64,000 nt of DNA from assembly GCA_000733415.1 (NCBI GenBank), contig KL662191.1, positions 2,109,145 through 2,173,144 on the forward strand, in the 5' to 3' direction. Below are positions 35,688-44,731 of the stretch, piece after piece (the stretch's first letter is position 1; each line of letters begins with the position of its first letter). The notes below the pieces were generated by a model. That model made no database searches, was not told where the DNA came from, and saw only the letters and a list, made by a program, of their open reading frames with translations. A program made the translations under genes and the position numbers. The stretch is from [Leptolyngbya] sp. JSC-1. GTDB taxonomy: Bacteria; Cyanobacteriota; Cyanobacteriia; Elainellales; Elainellaceae.

Positions 35688-37187
35688 CTAACTAGATTGG
35701 GGCGACTGATTTCTTTGACCACAGGTCAGTAGGGGCAGCACCAGAGTAAAGGTAGACCCTCGACCAACTTGACTATCTAACTCTACATGCCCATTGCACG
35801 CCTGCACAATCGCCTGCACAATTGCCAACCCTAATCCTGCCCCTTCAGAACGCTGTGGGCCAGAAAGGCGAATGAATCGTTGAAAAATCCGCTGCTGATC
35901 GGCTAGGGCAATGCCAGTACCAGTATCGCGGACCCACAAGCGCAGTTTAGCTTCAGCGATCGTGGCCCCCAGGGTAATCTTTCCATCGGCCGGCGTGTGC
36001 TGCACCGCATTATTTACCAGATTCAGCACCGCCTGGGTGATGCGCTGCCGGTCAAGGTACACCTGCTGAGTGACGATTTCTGGCTCGATTGCTAAGCTGC
36101 ACTGACAGATAGCTAGCACCTTGGCTTTGCTGTGCAGTTCATCTAGGAAGGCTCCCAGTTCCACCACTTCAGGACGCAAAAAATCGGGCTGATCGGCTTT
36201 GGCTAACAGCAACAGGTCGTTGACAAACCGTTTCATCCGGTCCAGCTCATCGGCAACTAAGGCGAGCGTTTCTTGCTGCTCGACGGGGTCATCGCCCATC
36301 AGCTCCAGATGGCCCTCGATGATGGTGATAGGTGTGCGCAGCTCATGGCTAACGTCGTTGATAAATTGCTGCTGGCCGGTAAAGGCTCCCTGCAAGCGGT
36401 CCATCATTTCATTGAAGGTTTTAGCCACCTCTGCCAGTTCGTCATTGCCTTCGACTTGCAGCCGTTTCGACAGATCTGATTCGCTGATACTACGAGCCGT
36501 GCGGGCCATTGTTCGCAGCGGGCGCAGCACCCGACCACAAACTAACCAGGCAATCAAAGAGGCAATCAGCAAAATGGTCAGCTTCACCAAGATCACGGTT
36601 CTCATGGTGGCTCGCACTTCACGATGCTCATCAGCCGCAATGTAAGCCGAGAGGAAGGTACCCTGAAGTACGCCTGCAATTTCGATTGGCTCAGCGTAAT
36701 AGATCACCCGAATCACCGCTGGATCCCGTACCGACTGCTCGCCATGAGTTGGCTGTTGCAATGTCTGCCAAATTTCCATTAACTCAGAGCCAGGCTGCAT
36801 TGCCTCTGGTAGTTCTACTGGACTAGCCTGAAGAAATTGCCGCTGCAAGATGGCAATAAAGTACTGATCTTCTTCAATCGGCTCGGTTTGGAGATAGTCA
36901 AGCATGAAGCGGCGCAGTTGCTCAGTGTTGCGGATCTGAGCCGTCGCTAACTCCTGCCGAAACTCAGCCACTTCTTCCACAACTTCCTCTCGCAGGCGTT
37001 GATTCACCTGTTCTGACACGATGCGATAGGTCACAGGAGTCAATAGCCCAATGAACAGTACAATCAGCCCGATGTACCACATCCAGATCCGCGTTCGAGT
37101 TTCCCGCAACAGCAGACGCCAGTTGGGATGAGTTTGGGTCGGCGGATCGGCAGCAATCTGGTCGGCTGGCAGCGTGTAAGGATTCAT
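35688..37187 (-). CDS. Membrane sensor histidine kinase (first of a tandem pair)
   Basis: About 499 residues from ATG 37187 (MNPYTLPADQ); an upstream ATG at 37244 adds 19 residues. The layout is TM helix, periplasmic domain, TM helix, HAMP (VLRPLRTMARTARSISESDL), HisKA (FINDVSHELRTPITIIEGHLEL) and HATPase (NLVNNAVQHTP, RDTGTGI, GAGLGLAIVQAIVQ). It is clearly a duplicate of the downstream kinase, with shared blocks such as QQETL...DELDRM.RFVNDL. The two probably form a transcript and may heterodimerise; this is inference. No cognate regulator is seen. Confidence 0.9.
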   Translation of the reverse strand: MNPYTLPADQIAADPPTQTHPNWRLLLRETRTRIWMWYIGLIVLFIGLLTPVTYRIVSEQVNQRLREEVVEEVAEFRQELATAQIRNTEQLRRFMLDYLQTEPIEEDQYFIAILQRQFLQASPVELPEAMQPGSELMEIWQTLQQPTHGEQSVRDPAVIRVIYYAEPIEIAGVLQGTFLSAYIAADEHREVRATMRTVILVKLTILLIASLIAWLVCGRVLRPLRTMARTARSISESDLSKRLQVEGNDELAEVAKTFNEMMDRLQGAFTGQQQFINDVSHELRTPITIIEGHLELMGDDPVEQQETLALVADELDRMKRFVNDLLLLAKADQPDFLRPEVVELGAFLDELHSKAKVLAICQCSLAIEPEIVTQQVYLDRQRITQAVLNLVNNAVQHTPADGKITLGATIAEAKLRLWVRDTGTGIALADQQRIFQRFIRLSGPQRSEGAGLGLAIVQAIVQACNGHVELDSQVGRGSTFTLVLPLLTCGQRNQSPQSS

Positions 37188-37464
37188 GCGGTGGCCTAAA
37201 TTAAGAGAAGGAGGCATGGCACTACAGGCGGTAAAACGATTCAATCCAGTTGCTGTACCGCATTTTCAACTGTTTTGTGGTCTCTAATTTGTGGTCTCTA
37301 ATTTATAGTCTTAATTCATGGTCTCAACAGGATGAATTTCATTACAAATGCACCAAACACACGACCAAAGCTGACATCGTTCTCAACTGAATCATTCAGC
37401 CAATATATAGCAATCCTAGATCAGTTACGAAAAGGTAAGTCAAAAGCTCAAAGCTAGAAGACTT

Positions 37465-37570
37465 CTTGACCCCGACTCCTAACTCCCAACGCCCGGCTTC
37501 TGATTCTCAACTGCCGAGTCCTGGCTCTTGACGCCTGGCTTCTGGCTTCTAACGTCCGGCTCCTCAACCA
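37465..37570. repeat. Low-complexity CTCC/GGCTTCTG repeat region
   Basis: Imperfect copies of GACTCCTAACTCC-, GGCTTCTG- and GGCTCCT-like units follow each other. They are related on the opposite strand to the GGAGTCA heptamer family at 31766-31800. The whole 37245-37742 gap between the kinase pair and the ATPase gene has no supported gene. Confidence 0.55.
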
Positions 37571-37742
37571 AATCACCAAACCCAGATCTAATTCCGAATT
37601 CAACTAGAGATCACGACTAAAATTCTCCTGATCAAAGTTCCAGCGATATTCATTATTCTTGCTTAATTCGGGATGGCTGTTTTATGAAAACTTCTTGCTG
37701 ATTGGGTAGACCAGTTTCCGTTGCTGACCATCGCCTCTGATA

Positions 37743-39323
37743 ATGGAATGCGACCCCAAGCCCCTGGGCAAAGAGGAACTCCCAATGGACCGAGAAACGG
37801 CTGAATTGTTCAGTCCCTTTGGCGAAGCGGATTGCGAGTCCGAAGTCAAGCTTCTGAAGCAAGAGTACAGCGAATATTTCTTTTACCACACCCGATTCAA
37901 CAGCTCAGCGCTCGATCCCAGCGTATTCTTGATTGTCGGTCGGCGCGGCTCTGGCAAAACGGCCCTGGCTCACTTTTTTTCGTTTCAAAAACACTTGCGT
38001 CAGGCGATTGCGATTGACGTGGACGAGTCAGATACCTTTGAGCAACTGCTAGAAAAGGTAACAGCCCTGAGCATTCAAAGCCGAGAAGTGGCGATTCCCA
38101 AAATCACGAAGATCTGGGATTTCATTATCTGGTTGATTATCTTCAAAAAACTTCAGGCATACGATGTGCGGATTCGCGCCGCCTGCATTTTTGGCGACCA
38201 CAACGGGAAAGTGGTAGATTTTCTGCGGCTGACGCTGAAGGGATTGCTGAATCACTTCCTCTCATTGGAAGATAACCTGTTCGACAAGCTAGAGGAACTA
38301 CTGGCCGATGAACGAGTCAAAGCCGGTCGTGCCGCCGTTCTGGAATTAGCGCGTTACAAACCAATTATCGTTGCAGTTGACACTTTGGAGAACTATAACA
38401 TAAACGATGATGTGATGATGCGGGCAACAGCAGCCTTAATTCAGCATGGTTCCGAATTCAACCGCGACTATGCTCGCAAGGGGATTCACCTGAAGATTTT
38501 TACAATGGCCGAGGTATTTCCCTACATTAAAGAAGAAGTGATTCTGAATACGCTAAAGTTTATTCGCAATGAAATTTACCTCAACTGGCGACCCAAGGAT
38601 CTGATGCGGCTGATTAGCTGGCGGCTATATCACTACCTACAGGCAACCAGGCAGTTGGCTCCCGAATCGCACCAAATCGATTGGGACGACTACAACGACG
38701 TGCGCGAAAAAATGTGGACGCCGTATTTTGGCAACAGTCTCCGCAATAATGGAGGTACGCCGGAATTGAGCTTTCCCTATGTGCTGCGCCACACCCAAAT
38801 GCGGCCTCGCCAGTTGATTGTGCTCTGTAATGCAATTGCCCACCGTGCCCAACAGCAGCGCACCTTTCCGTTTTTCCGGCCAGAGGATATTGTCAAAGCC
38901 GTGCTGCATGGCCAAAAGGCGCTAGCTGAAGAAGTGTTCAACTCCTACAGTTCGGTGTATCCCAAAGTGGGCCGCATTGTCGAGGCGCTGTCCGGCTTGC
39001 CGATGATCTTCAAAGGCAACGAGTTAGACAAACGCGCTCCCCTCACCGCCTCGGAATGGCCTGCTGGCGAGTACTCACCCCATGCATTTCGGCAGCTTGT
39101 GGCTGAGTTGGGCTTGGTGGGACGGATTCGCAGCTGCAACGAAAAGGCAGGGATCGTGGAAGCAACGTTTGAGTATAGCTCTGAATCGAGGCTACCGCTG
39201 CTCGTCACTGACTATTGCGCCATTCATCCCATGTTTTATCAAAAGCTCAACATCAACGATCAGCGTAATTTTCGGGTCTACCCGTTTCCAGATCACGAGG
39301 ATTTCCGAGAGCTAGAGTATTGA
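37743..39323 (+). CDS. P-loop ATPase, Sll1717-type (function unknown)
   Basis: A 526-residue ATPase. Walker A GRRGSGKT has its Lys at residue 72; Walker B IIVAVDTLENY has Asp213. The N-terminal ~60 residues lead into an AAA/STAND-like nucleotide-binding domain with an arginine-rich helical region (WRPKDLMRLISWRL, MRPRQLIVLCNAIAHRAQ) that resembles the sensor/lid part, and a C-terminal domain (~400-526), possibly winged helix (FRQLVAELGLVGRI). Close relatives are known to me as the Sll1717 family of cyanobacterial P-loop proteins, some of which occur near defence genes. Here it stands alone without an obvious effector. The start ATG at 37743 could instead be the Met at codon 15. Confidence 0.78.
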   Translation: MECDPKPLGKEELPMDRETAELFSPFGEADCESEVKLLKQEYSEYFFYHTRFNSSALDPSVFLIVGRRGSGKTALAHFFSFQKHLRQAIAIDVDESDTFEQLLEKVTALSIQSREVAIPKITKIWDFIIWLIIFKKLQAYDVRIRAACIFGDHNGKVVDFLRLTLKGLLNHFLSLEDNLFDKLEELLADERVKAGRAAVLELARYKPIIVAVDTLENYNINDDVMMRATAALIQHGSEFNRDYARKGIHLKIFTMAEVFPYIKEEVILNTLKFIRNEIYLNWRPKDLMRLISWRLYHYLQATRQLAPESHQIDWDDYNDVREKMWTPYFGNSLRNNGGTPELSFPYVLRHTQMRPRQLIVLCNAIAHRAQQQRTFPFFRPEDIVKAVLHGQKALAEEVFNSYSSVYPKVGRIVEALSGLPMIFKGNELDKRAPLTASEWPAGEYSPHAFRQLVAELGLVGRIRSCNEKAGIVEATFEYSSESRLPLLVTDYCAIHPMFYQKLNINDQRNFRVYPFPDHEDFRELEY

Positions 39324-39389
39324 TTAAATGAGAATAACGTCCCGAAATCATACTACTATCGTTAACTGTTGGGATCCTTGTGTTTAATA

Positions 39390-40076
39390 ATGACGGCACT
39401 AGACGATAAGACAGTTGTTCGGGACTATTTTAATTCCACCGGGTTTGACCGCTGGCGGCGCATCTATGGCAATGGCGATGTCAACAAGGTGCAGCTCGAT
39501 ATTCGAGTCGGGCATCAAAAAACCGTAGACACAGTGCTGGAGTGGCTGAAGGCCGATGCTAATCTGGCCGGTCTGACCATCTGCGATGCGGGATGCGGTG
39601 TCGGCAGTCTCAGTATTCCCTTGGCGGAGTTGGGGGCCGTGGTGTTTGCCAGCGACATCTCCGAGAAAATGATCGGCGAGGCAAAGCAGCGGGCGCAGGC
39701 CGAATTGGGTCAGTCTACTAATCCCACCTTTGTGGTGCAGGATTTAGAAACGCTGAGCGGCAGATACCACACCGTGATTTGTTTGGATGTGATGATCCAC
39801 TATCCGCAGGACAAAGCGATGGAGATGATCGCCCATCTCAGCAGTTTGGCCGAATCGCGTCTGTTGATCAGCTTTGCCCCTAAAACCCTTGGCTACAGCC
39901 TGCTGAAAAAAATCGGCGACTTCTTCCCTGGCCCCAGTAAAGCCACCCGCGCCTACCTGCACCGAGAATCCGATGTGGTGAAAGCGCTGCAAGCCAACGG
40001 CTGGAAAATCGAACGCAATGCCATGACCAAAACCCGGTTCTATTTCTCTCGCCTCTTGGAAGCAACGCGAGCCTAG
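39390..40076 (+). CDS. chlM: Magnesium-protoporphyrin IX O-methyltransferase
   Basis: A 228-residue SAM-dependent methyltransferase that methylates the C13 propionate of Mg-protoporphyrin IX, an early committed step of chlorophyll synthesis, at the thylakoid membrane. The SAM motif is CDAGCGVGSLSIPLAELGA and later segments VICLDVMIHYPQ and LLISFAPKT and the C-terminal KTRFYFSRLLEA are conserved in ChlM. I start at ATG 39390 (MTALDDKTVV), which gives the normal length; a GTG 21 bp upstream is in frame. No other chl gene is adjacent. This gene shows that the host is photosynthetic. Confidence 0.95.
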   Translation: MTALDDKTVVRDYFNSTGFDRWRRIYGNGDVNKVQLDIRVGHQKTVDTVLEWLKADANLAGLTICDAGCGVGSLSIPLAELGAVVFASDISEKMIGEAKQRAQAELGQSTNPTFVVQDLETLSGRYHTVICLDVMIHYPQDKAMEMIAHLSSLAESRLLISFAPKTLGYSLLKKIGDFFPGPSKATRAYLHRESDVVKALQANGWKIERNAMTKTRFYFSRLLEATRA

Positions 40077-40245
40077 CTGGTGTAGGCGGGTGGTAACCCT
40101 GTAGACAGGCATGGCCCACGTGTAGCGTTGCCGCAAACGTTAGGGTGGATGGATGAGGGCGTAGGGTAGCCTGGCAAGGGCTGTGACTATTTTTCCTTCA
40201 CTATCCCTCCTGAATATCATTAGGACAGTGATTAAGGCTGGGAGC

Positions 40246-40674
40246 ATGAAGCTTGGGACGAAAGTGGCGATTGGGCTGCTGCTTGGCTGGGGCATCTCGA
40301 TTACGCTGCTAGCAACGGTGAAGCTGCTTGACCCCGATAATCCGCCGCAGGAGCGAGAAGAGGCTAAGGTAGCGCTGGTAATGTTTGGCTTAGCTCCGGC
40401 CAGTTTGGGTGGATGGATCTGGTATGGGGCTAGACGACAAGCCCAACAGCAGCAGACCCAGCAGCTCCAAGCCCGCTTTTTTACCCTGCTGCAAAACAAT
40501 AATGGTCACATCACCCCGCTTCAGTTGGCGATGGCAACCGGACTGGACGGCAAACTCGCCAAAGCCTACCTGGATGAGCAGGCCAAAGCCTTTGATGCCA
40601 TCTACGATGTGACGGCAAATGGAACGGTTGTTTACTATTTTGAGCTGGCAAGGCGACAGGGAGGGCTGGAATAG
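40246..40674 (+). CDS. Membrane-anchored small protein of unknown function
   Basis: About 142 residues from ATG 40246 (MKLGTKVAIG). Two hydrophobic helices (VAIGLLLGWGISITLLATV and LVMFGLAPASLGGWIWYG) are followed by a Gln-rich helix and a ~75-residue soluble domain (FFTLLQNNNGHITPLQLAMATGLDGKLAKAYL) that looks like a winged helix, an arrangement seen in cyanobacterial proteins of unknown function. An upstream GTG at 40183 gives a longer frame but lacks similar character. Confidence 0.65.
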   Translation: MKLGTKVAIGLLLGWGISITLLATVKLLDPDNPPQEREEAKVALVMFGLAPASLGGWIWYGARRQAQQQQTQQLQARFFTLLQNNNGHITPLQLAMATGLDGKLAKAYLDEQAKAFDAIYDVTANGTVVYYFELARRQGGLE

Positions 40675-40801
40675 GGCAGGAAGGCGGCAGAAGGCAAGAG
40701 CTAGACGATTAAGAAGATACCTCTGAAGCCTCCAAAAGCGCGACACTTGCACTTCAGCCACTCCTCCTTGACAGGATCGGTGCCTAAAGTATCAACAGAC
40801 T

Positions 40802-41533
40802 CTAGATTGGTTTACAGGCAATAAAAGCGGCATGAGCGTTTGGCAGTTGGTACTGACCATAACTGCGCGTAATCTGCACCTCGAAACCAACTCGACCCAG
40901 TTTTTCAGCCATCTCTGTTGCCTCGTACAGCCGCAGCCGATGAACTTCCTCATCCCGCCGGTAATACTCTCCCACCCGGCGCAGTGTAATAATCCGACGA
41001 GTTAATAGCGACTGCACTCGGTCTTCCGTTTTCTCAACTAGGACGATCCAATCTTCTCCTTCCGTGAAGCTCTGAGTCCGGTCTGCTGCGGTTTGACCAG
41101 GTTCGGCAATGTCAAAGACAAAAACGCCACCCGGAACCAGGGCAGCGTAGATGCGGCAAAAGAGTTGAACCAGCAGTTCACAGGTGTTGTCTGTGTCAAA
41201 CAGGTAGTTAAAACATTCACCAACCGAAATAACCGCATAGCAAGATGGAATGTCGGTCTTAAACAGGGACTCAACTCGAAACTCAGCCTCTGGAACCCTG
41301 ATGCGAGCAATTGCAATCATCGATGCAGAGATATCAACTCCGAGAACGGAATAGCCGGCTTTGGTGAGTTCCAATGCTGATAAGCCGCTGCCACAGCCCA
41401 AATCCACGACTAGACCTGCTGGAATGTTGTTTTGGGCCAAAATGCTGAGTATGCCTGGAGCAGATTTGAGCGCATAATCTCTATGTCCAACATCATGAAT
41501 GTACGCCAGATCTTCCCTGTACCACGCTTTCAT
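40802..41533 (-). CDS. Class I SAM-dependent methyltransferase
   Basis: A 243-residue Rossmann-fold methyltransferase. Motif I LVVDLGCGSGLSALELTKAGY, motif II VLGVDISASMIAIAR and motif IV SCYAVISVGECFNYLFD are clear. Substrate specificity cannot be read; related proteins are annotated only as class I methyltransferases. The ATG at 41533 begins MKAWYREDLAYIHD, a typical N-terminus for this group. No same-strand partner clarifies the pathway. Confidence 0.82.
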   Translation of the reverse strand: MKAWYREDLAYIHDVGHRDYALKSAPGILSILAQNNIPAGLVVDLGCGSGLSALELTKAGYSVLGVDISASMIAIARIRVPEAEFRVESLFKTDIPSCYAVISVGECFNYLFDTDNTCELLVQLFCRIYAALVPGGVFVFDIAEPGQTAADRTQSFTEGEDWIVLVEKTEDRVQSLLTRRIITLRRVGEYYRRDEEVHRLRLYEATEMAEKLGRVGFEVQITRSYGQYQLPNAHAAFIACKPI

Positions 41534-41588
41534 GGCTTTGCTGCAATGGAGTATTCCATCAATTATGACAACTCATCTCACCATTGAT

Positions 41589-41822
41589 TCAAGCTTGCAC
41601 AACAGCTAACCGTGCCGCTGCTTGTCGCGCCGCTTGGCGAAATTCATCAAAGACAGCTTCGTATTTTTGCAGCACTTTTTGCGTCAGTTCGGGTCCGGCC
41701 AATTCTGGGCTACCCGTTCCATAGGGCGGATGGGGAGCATATTCCAGCGTCAATTCTGCTTCTTTGGCGGCATTCTCACCCCGCAACTTTCCTGCTAACA
41801 ACGACAGATAGCAAAGATTTAG
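41589..41822 (-). pseudogene. Truncated DJ-1/PfpI-like C-terminal fragment
   Basis: The frame from just after the protease stop codon to 41589 encodes about 77 residues with ELTLEYAPHPPYGTGSPELAG, which resembles the C-terminal EYDPQPPFxxGSP motif of DJ-1/PfpI proteins. The catalytic Cys region is missing and there is no ATG. It lies in the same frame as the upstream protease gene, separated only by its TAG. A decayed neighbour is the simplest view; translational read-through is unlikely. Confidence 0.45.
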
Positions 41823-42956
41823 CTATGCGGTTTTAGCCTCAGCTCGACGCTGGAGTAGCTGCATAATCGACGCTCGTTCTAGCAAGCCAACCAATCTGCC
41901 ATTCTCCTGTAAGACTATCAGTTCGGGAAGCTTCTTTTGCTCTAACAGCGTTACCACATCCAGCAGCGGTTGATTAGAGATGACGGTTTCTACCTGTCCT
42001 TTTGGCTGCATTAGCTCGCGGACTGAAATATTCCACCAGTCGTTTGTCGGAATCGTTTTCATTGCATTCACTGAAATTTCACCAATCCACTGACCATCTT
42101 CATCGACGACAAAGTATTTTTGCCAGCTGGTCGGATTGCCAATAATGTGATTATTGGCAAATTCTCTCAGGGAACTTTCTGCTGCCACAATCGGGCTATT
42201 AGAGACAACCGCGTCTGCCGCTGTCAAACCACTCAATTGTTCTTGGACCGAAGCAGCCTGAGCATAGCGGCCAGCATTCTGCAGCAAGAACCAGCCAATT
42301 AACAGCGTCCAGATGCTACCAACATTGCTGATGCCCAGCAAATTCAACAATCCCAGCGAAATACCAACCCAACCTAAAAACTGCCCAACTCGGCTAGCAA
42401 AGGCAATGCCTTTATATGGCTTGCCAGTAATCTTCCAAACAAGCGCCTTCAACACATTGCCACCATCCAATGGCAGGCCAGGCAATAGGTTAAATAGAGC
42501 CAAGACCAAATTGATTAGCGCTAGCGAACCCACCACAGCAGCTAGAGGGGCAGACAGACTAACAGAGGTATTGATCACAGTCAGCAGGCCAAACAGCACC
42601 AAGCTGACTAGCGGCCCCGCAATCGCTACCCAAAAGGCTTCAACCGGAGTTTTCGATTCTTCGCCCAGGCTGGCTAACCCACCAAAAATGAACAGCGTGA
42701 TGGAATTGACCGGGATTCCTTGACGCAGCGCTACCAGACTATGCCCCAGCTCATGGGCCAGGACGGAGGCGAACAGCAACAAAGCGGTCACCAATCCCAA
42801 AAGCCAGGCACCTCCACCTAGGTAAGGAAATTCAGCACCAAGCTGCTGGCCATAGTTCCACGTGATCAGGGCTAGAATCAGGAACCAGGAAAAATTGACA
42901 TAAAAAGGAATACCGAATAGGGAACCGATGCGAAGGTTGCCATTCATGGGATTCAC
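41823..42956 (-). CDS. Site-2 protease (M50 family) with CBS domains
   Basis: A 377-residue intramembrane metalloprotease. The zinc motif HELGH is at residues 68-72, in the second hydrophobic region; the distal LLPGLPLDGG motif supplies the third ligand. About six membrane helices fill residues 18-235. The C-terminal ~130 residues form a CBS-domain pair (LTAADAVVSNSPIVAAE ... VRELMQPKGQVETV ... LPELIVLQENGRLVGLL), which usually sense adenine nucleotides. Such proteases cut anti-sigma factors or other membrane proteins. Start is ATG 42956 or 42947. Substrate unknown. Confidence 0.9.
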   Translation of the reverse strand: MNPMNGNLRIGSLFGIPFYVNFSWFLILALITWNYGQQLGAEFPYLGGGAWLLGLVTALLLFASVLAHELGHSLVALRQGIPVNSITLFIFGGLASLGEESKTPVEAFWVAIAGPLVSLVLFGLLTVINTSVSLSAPLAAVVGSLALINLVLALFNLLPGLPLDGGNVLKALVWKITGKPYKGIAFASRVGQFLGWVGISLGLLNLLGISNVGSIWTLLIGWFLLQNAGRYAQAASVQEQLSGLTAADAVVSNSPIVAAESSLREFANNHIIGNPTSWQKYFVVDEDGQWIGEISVNAMKTIPTNDWWNISVRELMQPKGQVETVISNQPLLDVVTLLEQKKLPELIVLQENGRLVGLLERASIMQLLQRRAEAKTA

Positions 42957-43491
42957 CTCCAGACCTGACCTTGATCAGGCAAATTTGATGTTCATATTAA
43001 TTCGCTATGTTCCCATCGTAACGGAATGTAATGACAAGTTAATCTTTGGTTGGGCAGAGATTCCCGCTAGCAGCAGTGCGGTCTTCCCACCCATAGAGGG
43101 AGATGGAGGGCCATATCAATCCCCATAGGCGGCAGGCTGCCTTTTTGAGTACGGCTGTCTCCACCAAAACTGGACGGCTTGCCCCAGACAAAGCAGAAAC
43201 CACTTTGCTACTCTCTTAAAAGAGTTTTTGACAAGTGGTTGAAAATTTTGTAACCGGACAGCGGCTCTGAGAATTCGCCAGGTAAGGTGAATTTCAATCC
43301 GGTCCACTCCAACCCTTCATCCAGGAAAATCCCAGCTAAGCGTTGTATTGATCCAGTATTCATCCACCAGGAAGATTACCGGTGCATCACCGACCCAATC
43401 TTCAGCGGCTGATGGCGCGTTCCATCGGTTTTGACGGGTTTTCGCTTTATTGTCTTCTCTTGTTCACCATTTCTCTTTAGAGGTTATTCCC
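42957..43491. other. Intergenic region of about 530 bp
   Basis: No gene is supported. A weak hairpin ACTCT-N6-AGAGT followed by TTTT lies near 43209-43228. The region from 43380 to 43490 precedes the small conserved gene and contains its promoter. Nothing else was recognised. Confidence 0.35.
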
Positions 43492-43746
43492 ATGCTTCAA
43501 TCCCCATTTCAACCCACTCATTTGTTGGTATCGCGGGCGCGTCAAACCCCTGTGCAGCTGATTCCGTCTGAACAGGGCTGCAAAATTATCACTGAACTAG
43601 AATGGCAGCGCGGTCGGGAACCCGCGTTTGAGATTCGCCCCAAGCAAGGGTTCTTTTGCCAAGGCATTCCGGTGGTTGGCTATAGCTTGCAGCCACTGGC
43701 TGTCGAGGCACAGGCCCAACCAAAGGCTGAATCCATTTCTGCTTAA
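43492..43746 (+). CDS. Small conserved protein of unknown function
   Basis: About 84 residues from ATG 43492 (MLQSPFQPTHLLVSRARQ). It shows compact beta-strand-like sequence: VQLIPSEQGCKIITELEW, then AFEIRPKQGFFCQGIPVVGYSLQPL. No signal peptide or known motif. The composition and codon choice match its neighbours, supporting a real gene. It has the look of a small conserved cyanobacterial protein, but I cannot name it. Confidence 0.6.
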   Translation: MLQSPFQPTHLLVSRARQTPVQLIPSEQGCKIITELEWQRGREPAFEIRPKQGFFCQGIPVVGYSLQPLAVEAQAQPKAESISA

Positions 43747-43961
43747 CATCCTGCTCAAGACCAACCGATCTAGCTGGTTCAGACCTGGTCAGCTGTTCGA
43801 TCTGACTTTTGTAAAGGTTTGAGAAAAGGTTAAAACTAGGCCAGTATGCGGCAATTAACGATACTAAATACTAATCAGTCAGCCGGATCAATCCGATATC
43901 GGCTAGTACTGCTGCAAAATGTTCTTAGTTTGTCCTTTGCTATTTACGAGGTCTAGTCAAG

Positions 43962-44513
43962 ATGGGACTGTTTTTTGATGTATTGAGTGCGATTAATAAT
44001 CCGAATCAAAACGCTAGTGTAGATCAACTGAGTTCAATCACCGGTACAGTCCAGCAGCTAGCTGCTAGCAACAATATTGAACCATCGGCCATGCAAACGG
44101 TGATGTCTAGCTTGGGAGGAGCACTGCGACCAGCGCTCCAGCAACAGGCAAGCAGTGGTGGATTGGGTAGTTTGATGGGGCAGCTTGCCTCTGGCCAACT
44201 CACAGGCGGTGCTGGTGGCTTCGGTGGCCTGTCTTCGCTGTTAACACCGCAACTCCAGCAGCAAATTGCAGATACTGTTTCGCGCAGAACCGGAATCGGA
44301 GCTGGTACGATTCAGTCCATGCTGCCCGCCCTGATTCCGGTGGTGATGCAGTTACTGAATATGGGTGCCCCCAAGTCGGGAACAGGAGTGAGTATGGGCG
44401 GGCTAGCCAGCAACCCATTGCTCACCACCTTCCTTGACAGCGATCGCGATCAGGACGTGGATCTAGGGGATGTGTTTAGGTTTGCGACTCGATTTTTGAA
44501 TCCTCCACGCTAG
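43962..44513 (+). CDS. DUF937-family protein with dockerin-like calcium motif
   Basis: A 183-residue protein. The N-terminal two thirds are Gly/Gln/Ser-rich amphipathic helices typical of DUF937/YidB-type proteins (FFDVLSAINNP, IQSMLPALIPVVMQLLNMG). The C-terminus has DSDRDQDVDLGDVF, which fits a DxDxDxxVDxxD calcium-binding loop as in dockerins. No signal peptide is visible. Its biological role is not known to me. The ATG at 43962 fits. Confidence 0.7.
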   Translation: MGLFFDVLSAINNPNQNASVDQLSSITGTVQQLAASNNIEPSAMQTVMSSLGGALRPALQQQASSGGLGSLMGQLASGQLTGGAGGFGGLSSLLTPQLQQQIADTVSRRTGIGAGTIQSMLPALIPVVMQLLNMGAPKSGTGVSMGGLASNPLLTTFLDSDRDQDVDLGDVFRFATRFLNPPR

Positions 44514-44731
44514 CAGTTTTGGCCGATTCTATTAGGATTGGCCGGGTTTGACTTTGTCTAATTTTGTCTGATTGCGCTTCATGTTGCCTGATTTTCAATG
44601 GCCCTCCTACATACATAAACAGAAATTGGGTAGAGCGATAGAATCCTGGCTACACAGCCTCTATCGTCTCTACCCAAACAAGCTCAAATGAGCAACTTAA
44701 TTCATCAGTCCAGTAGCCAATAACTTTGGCC

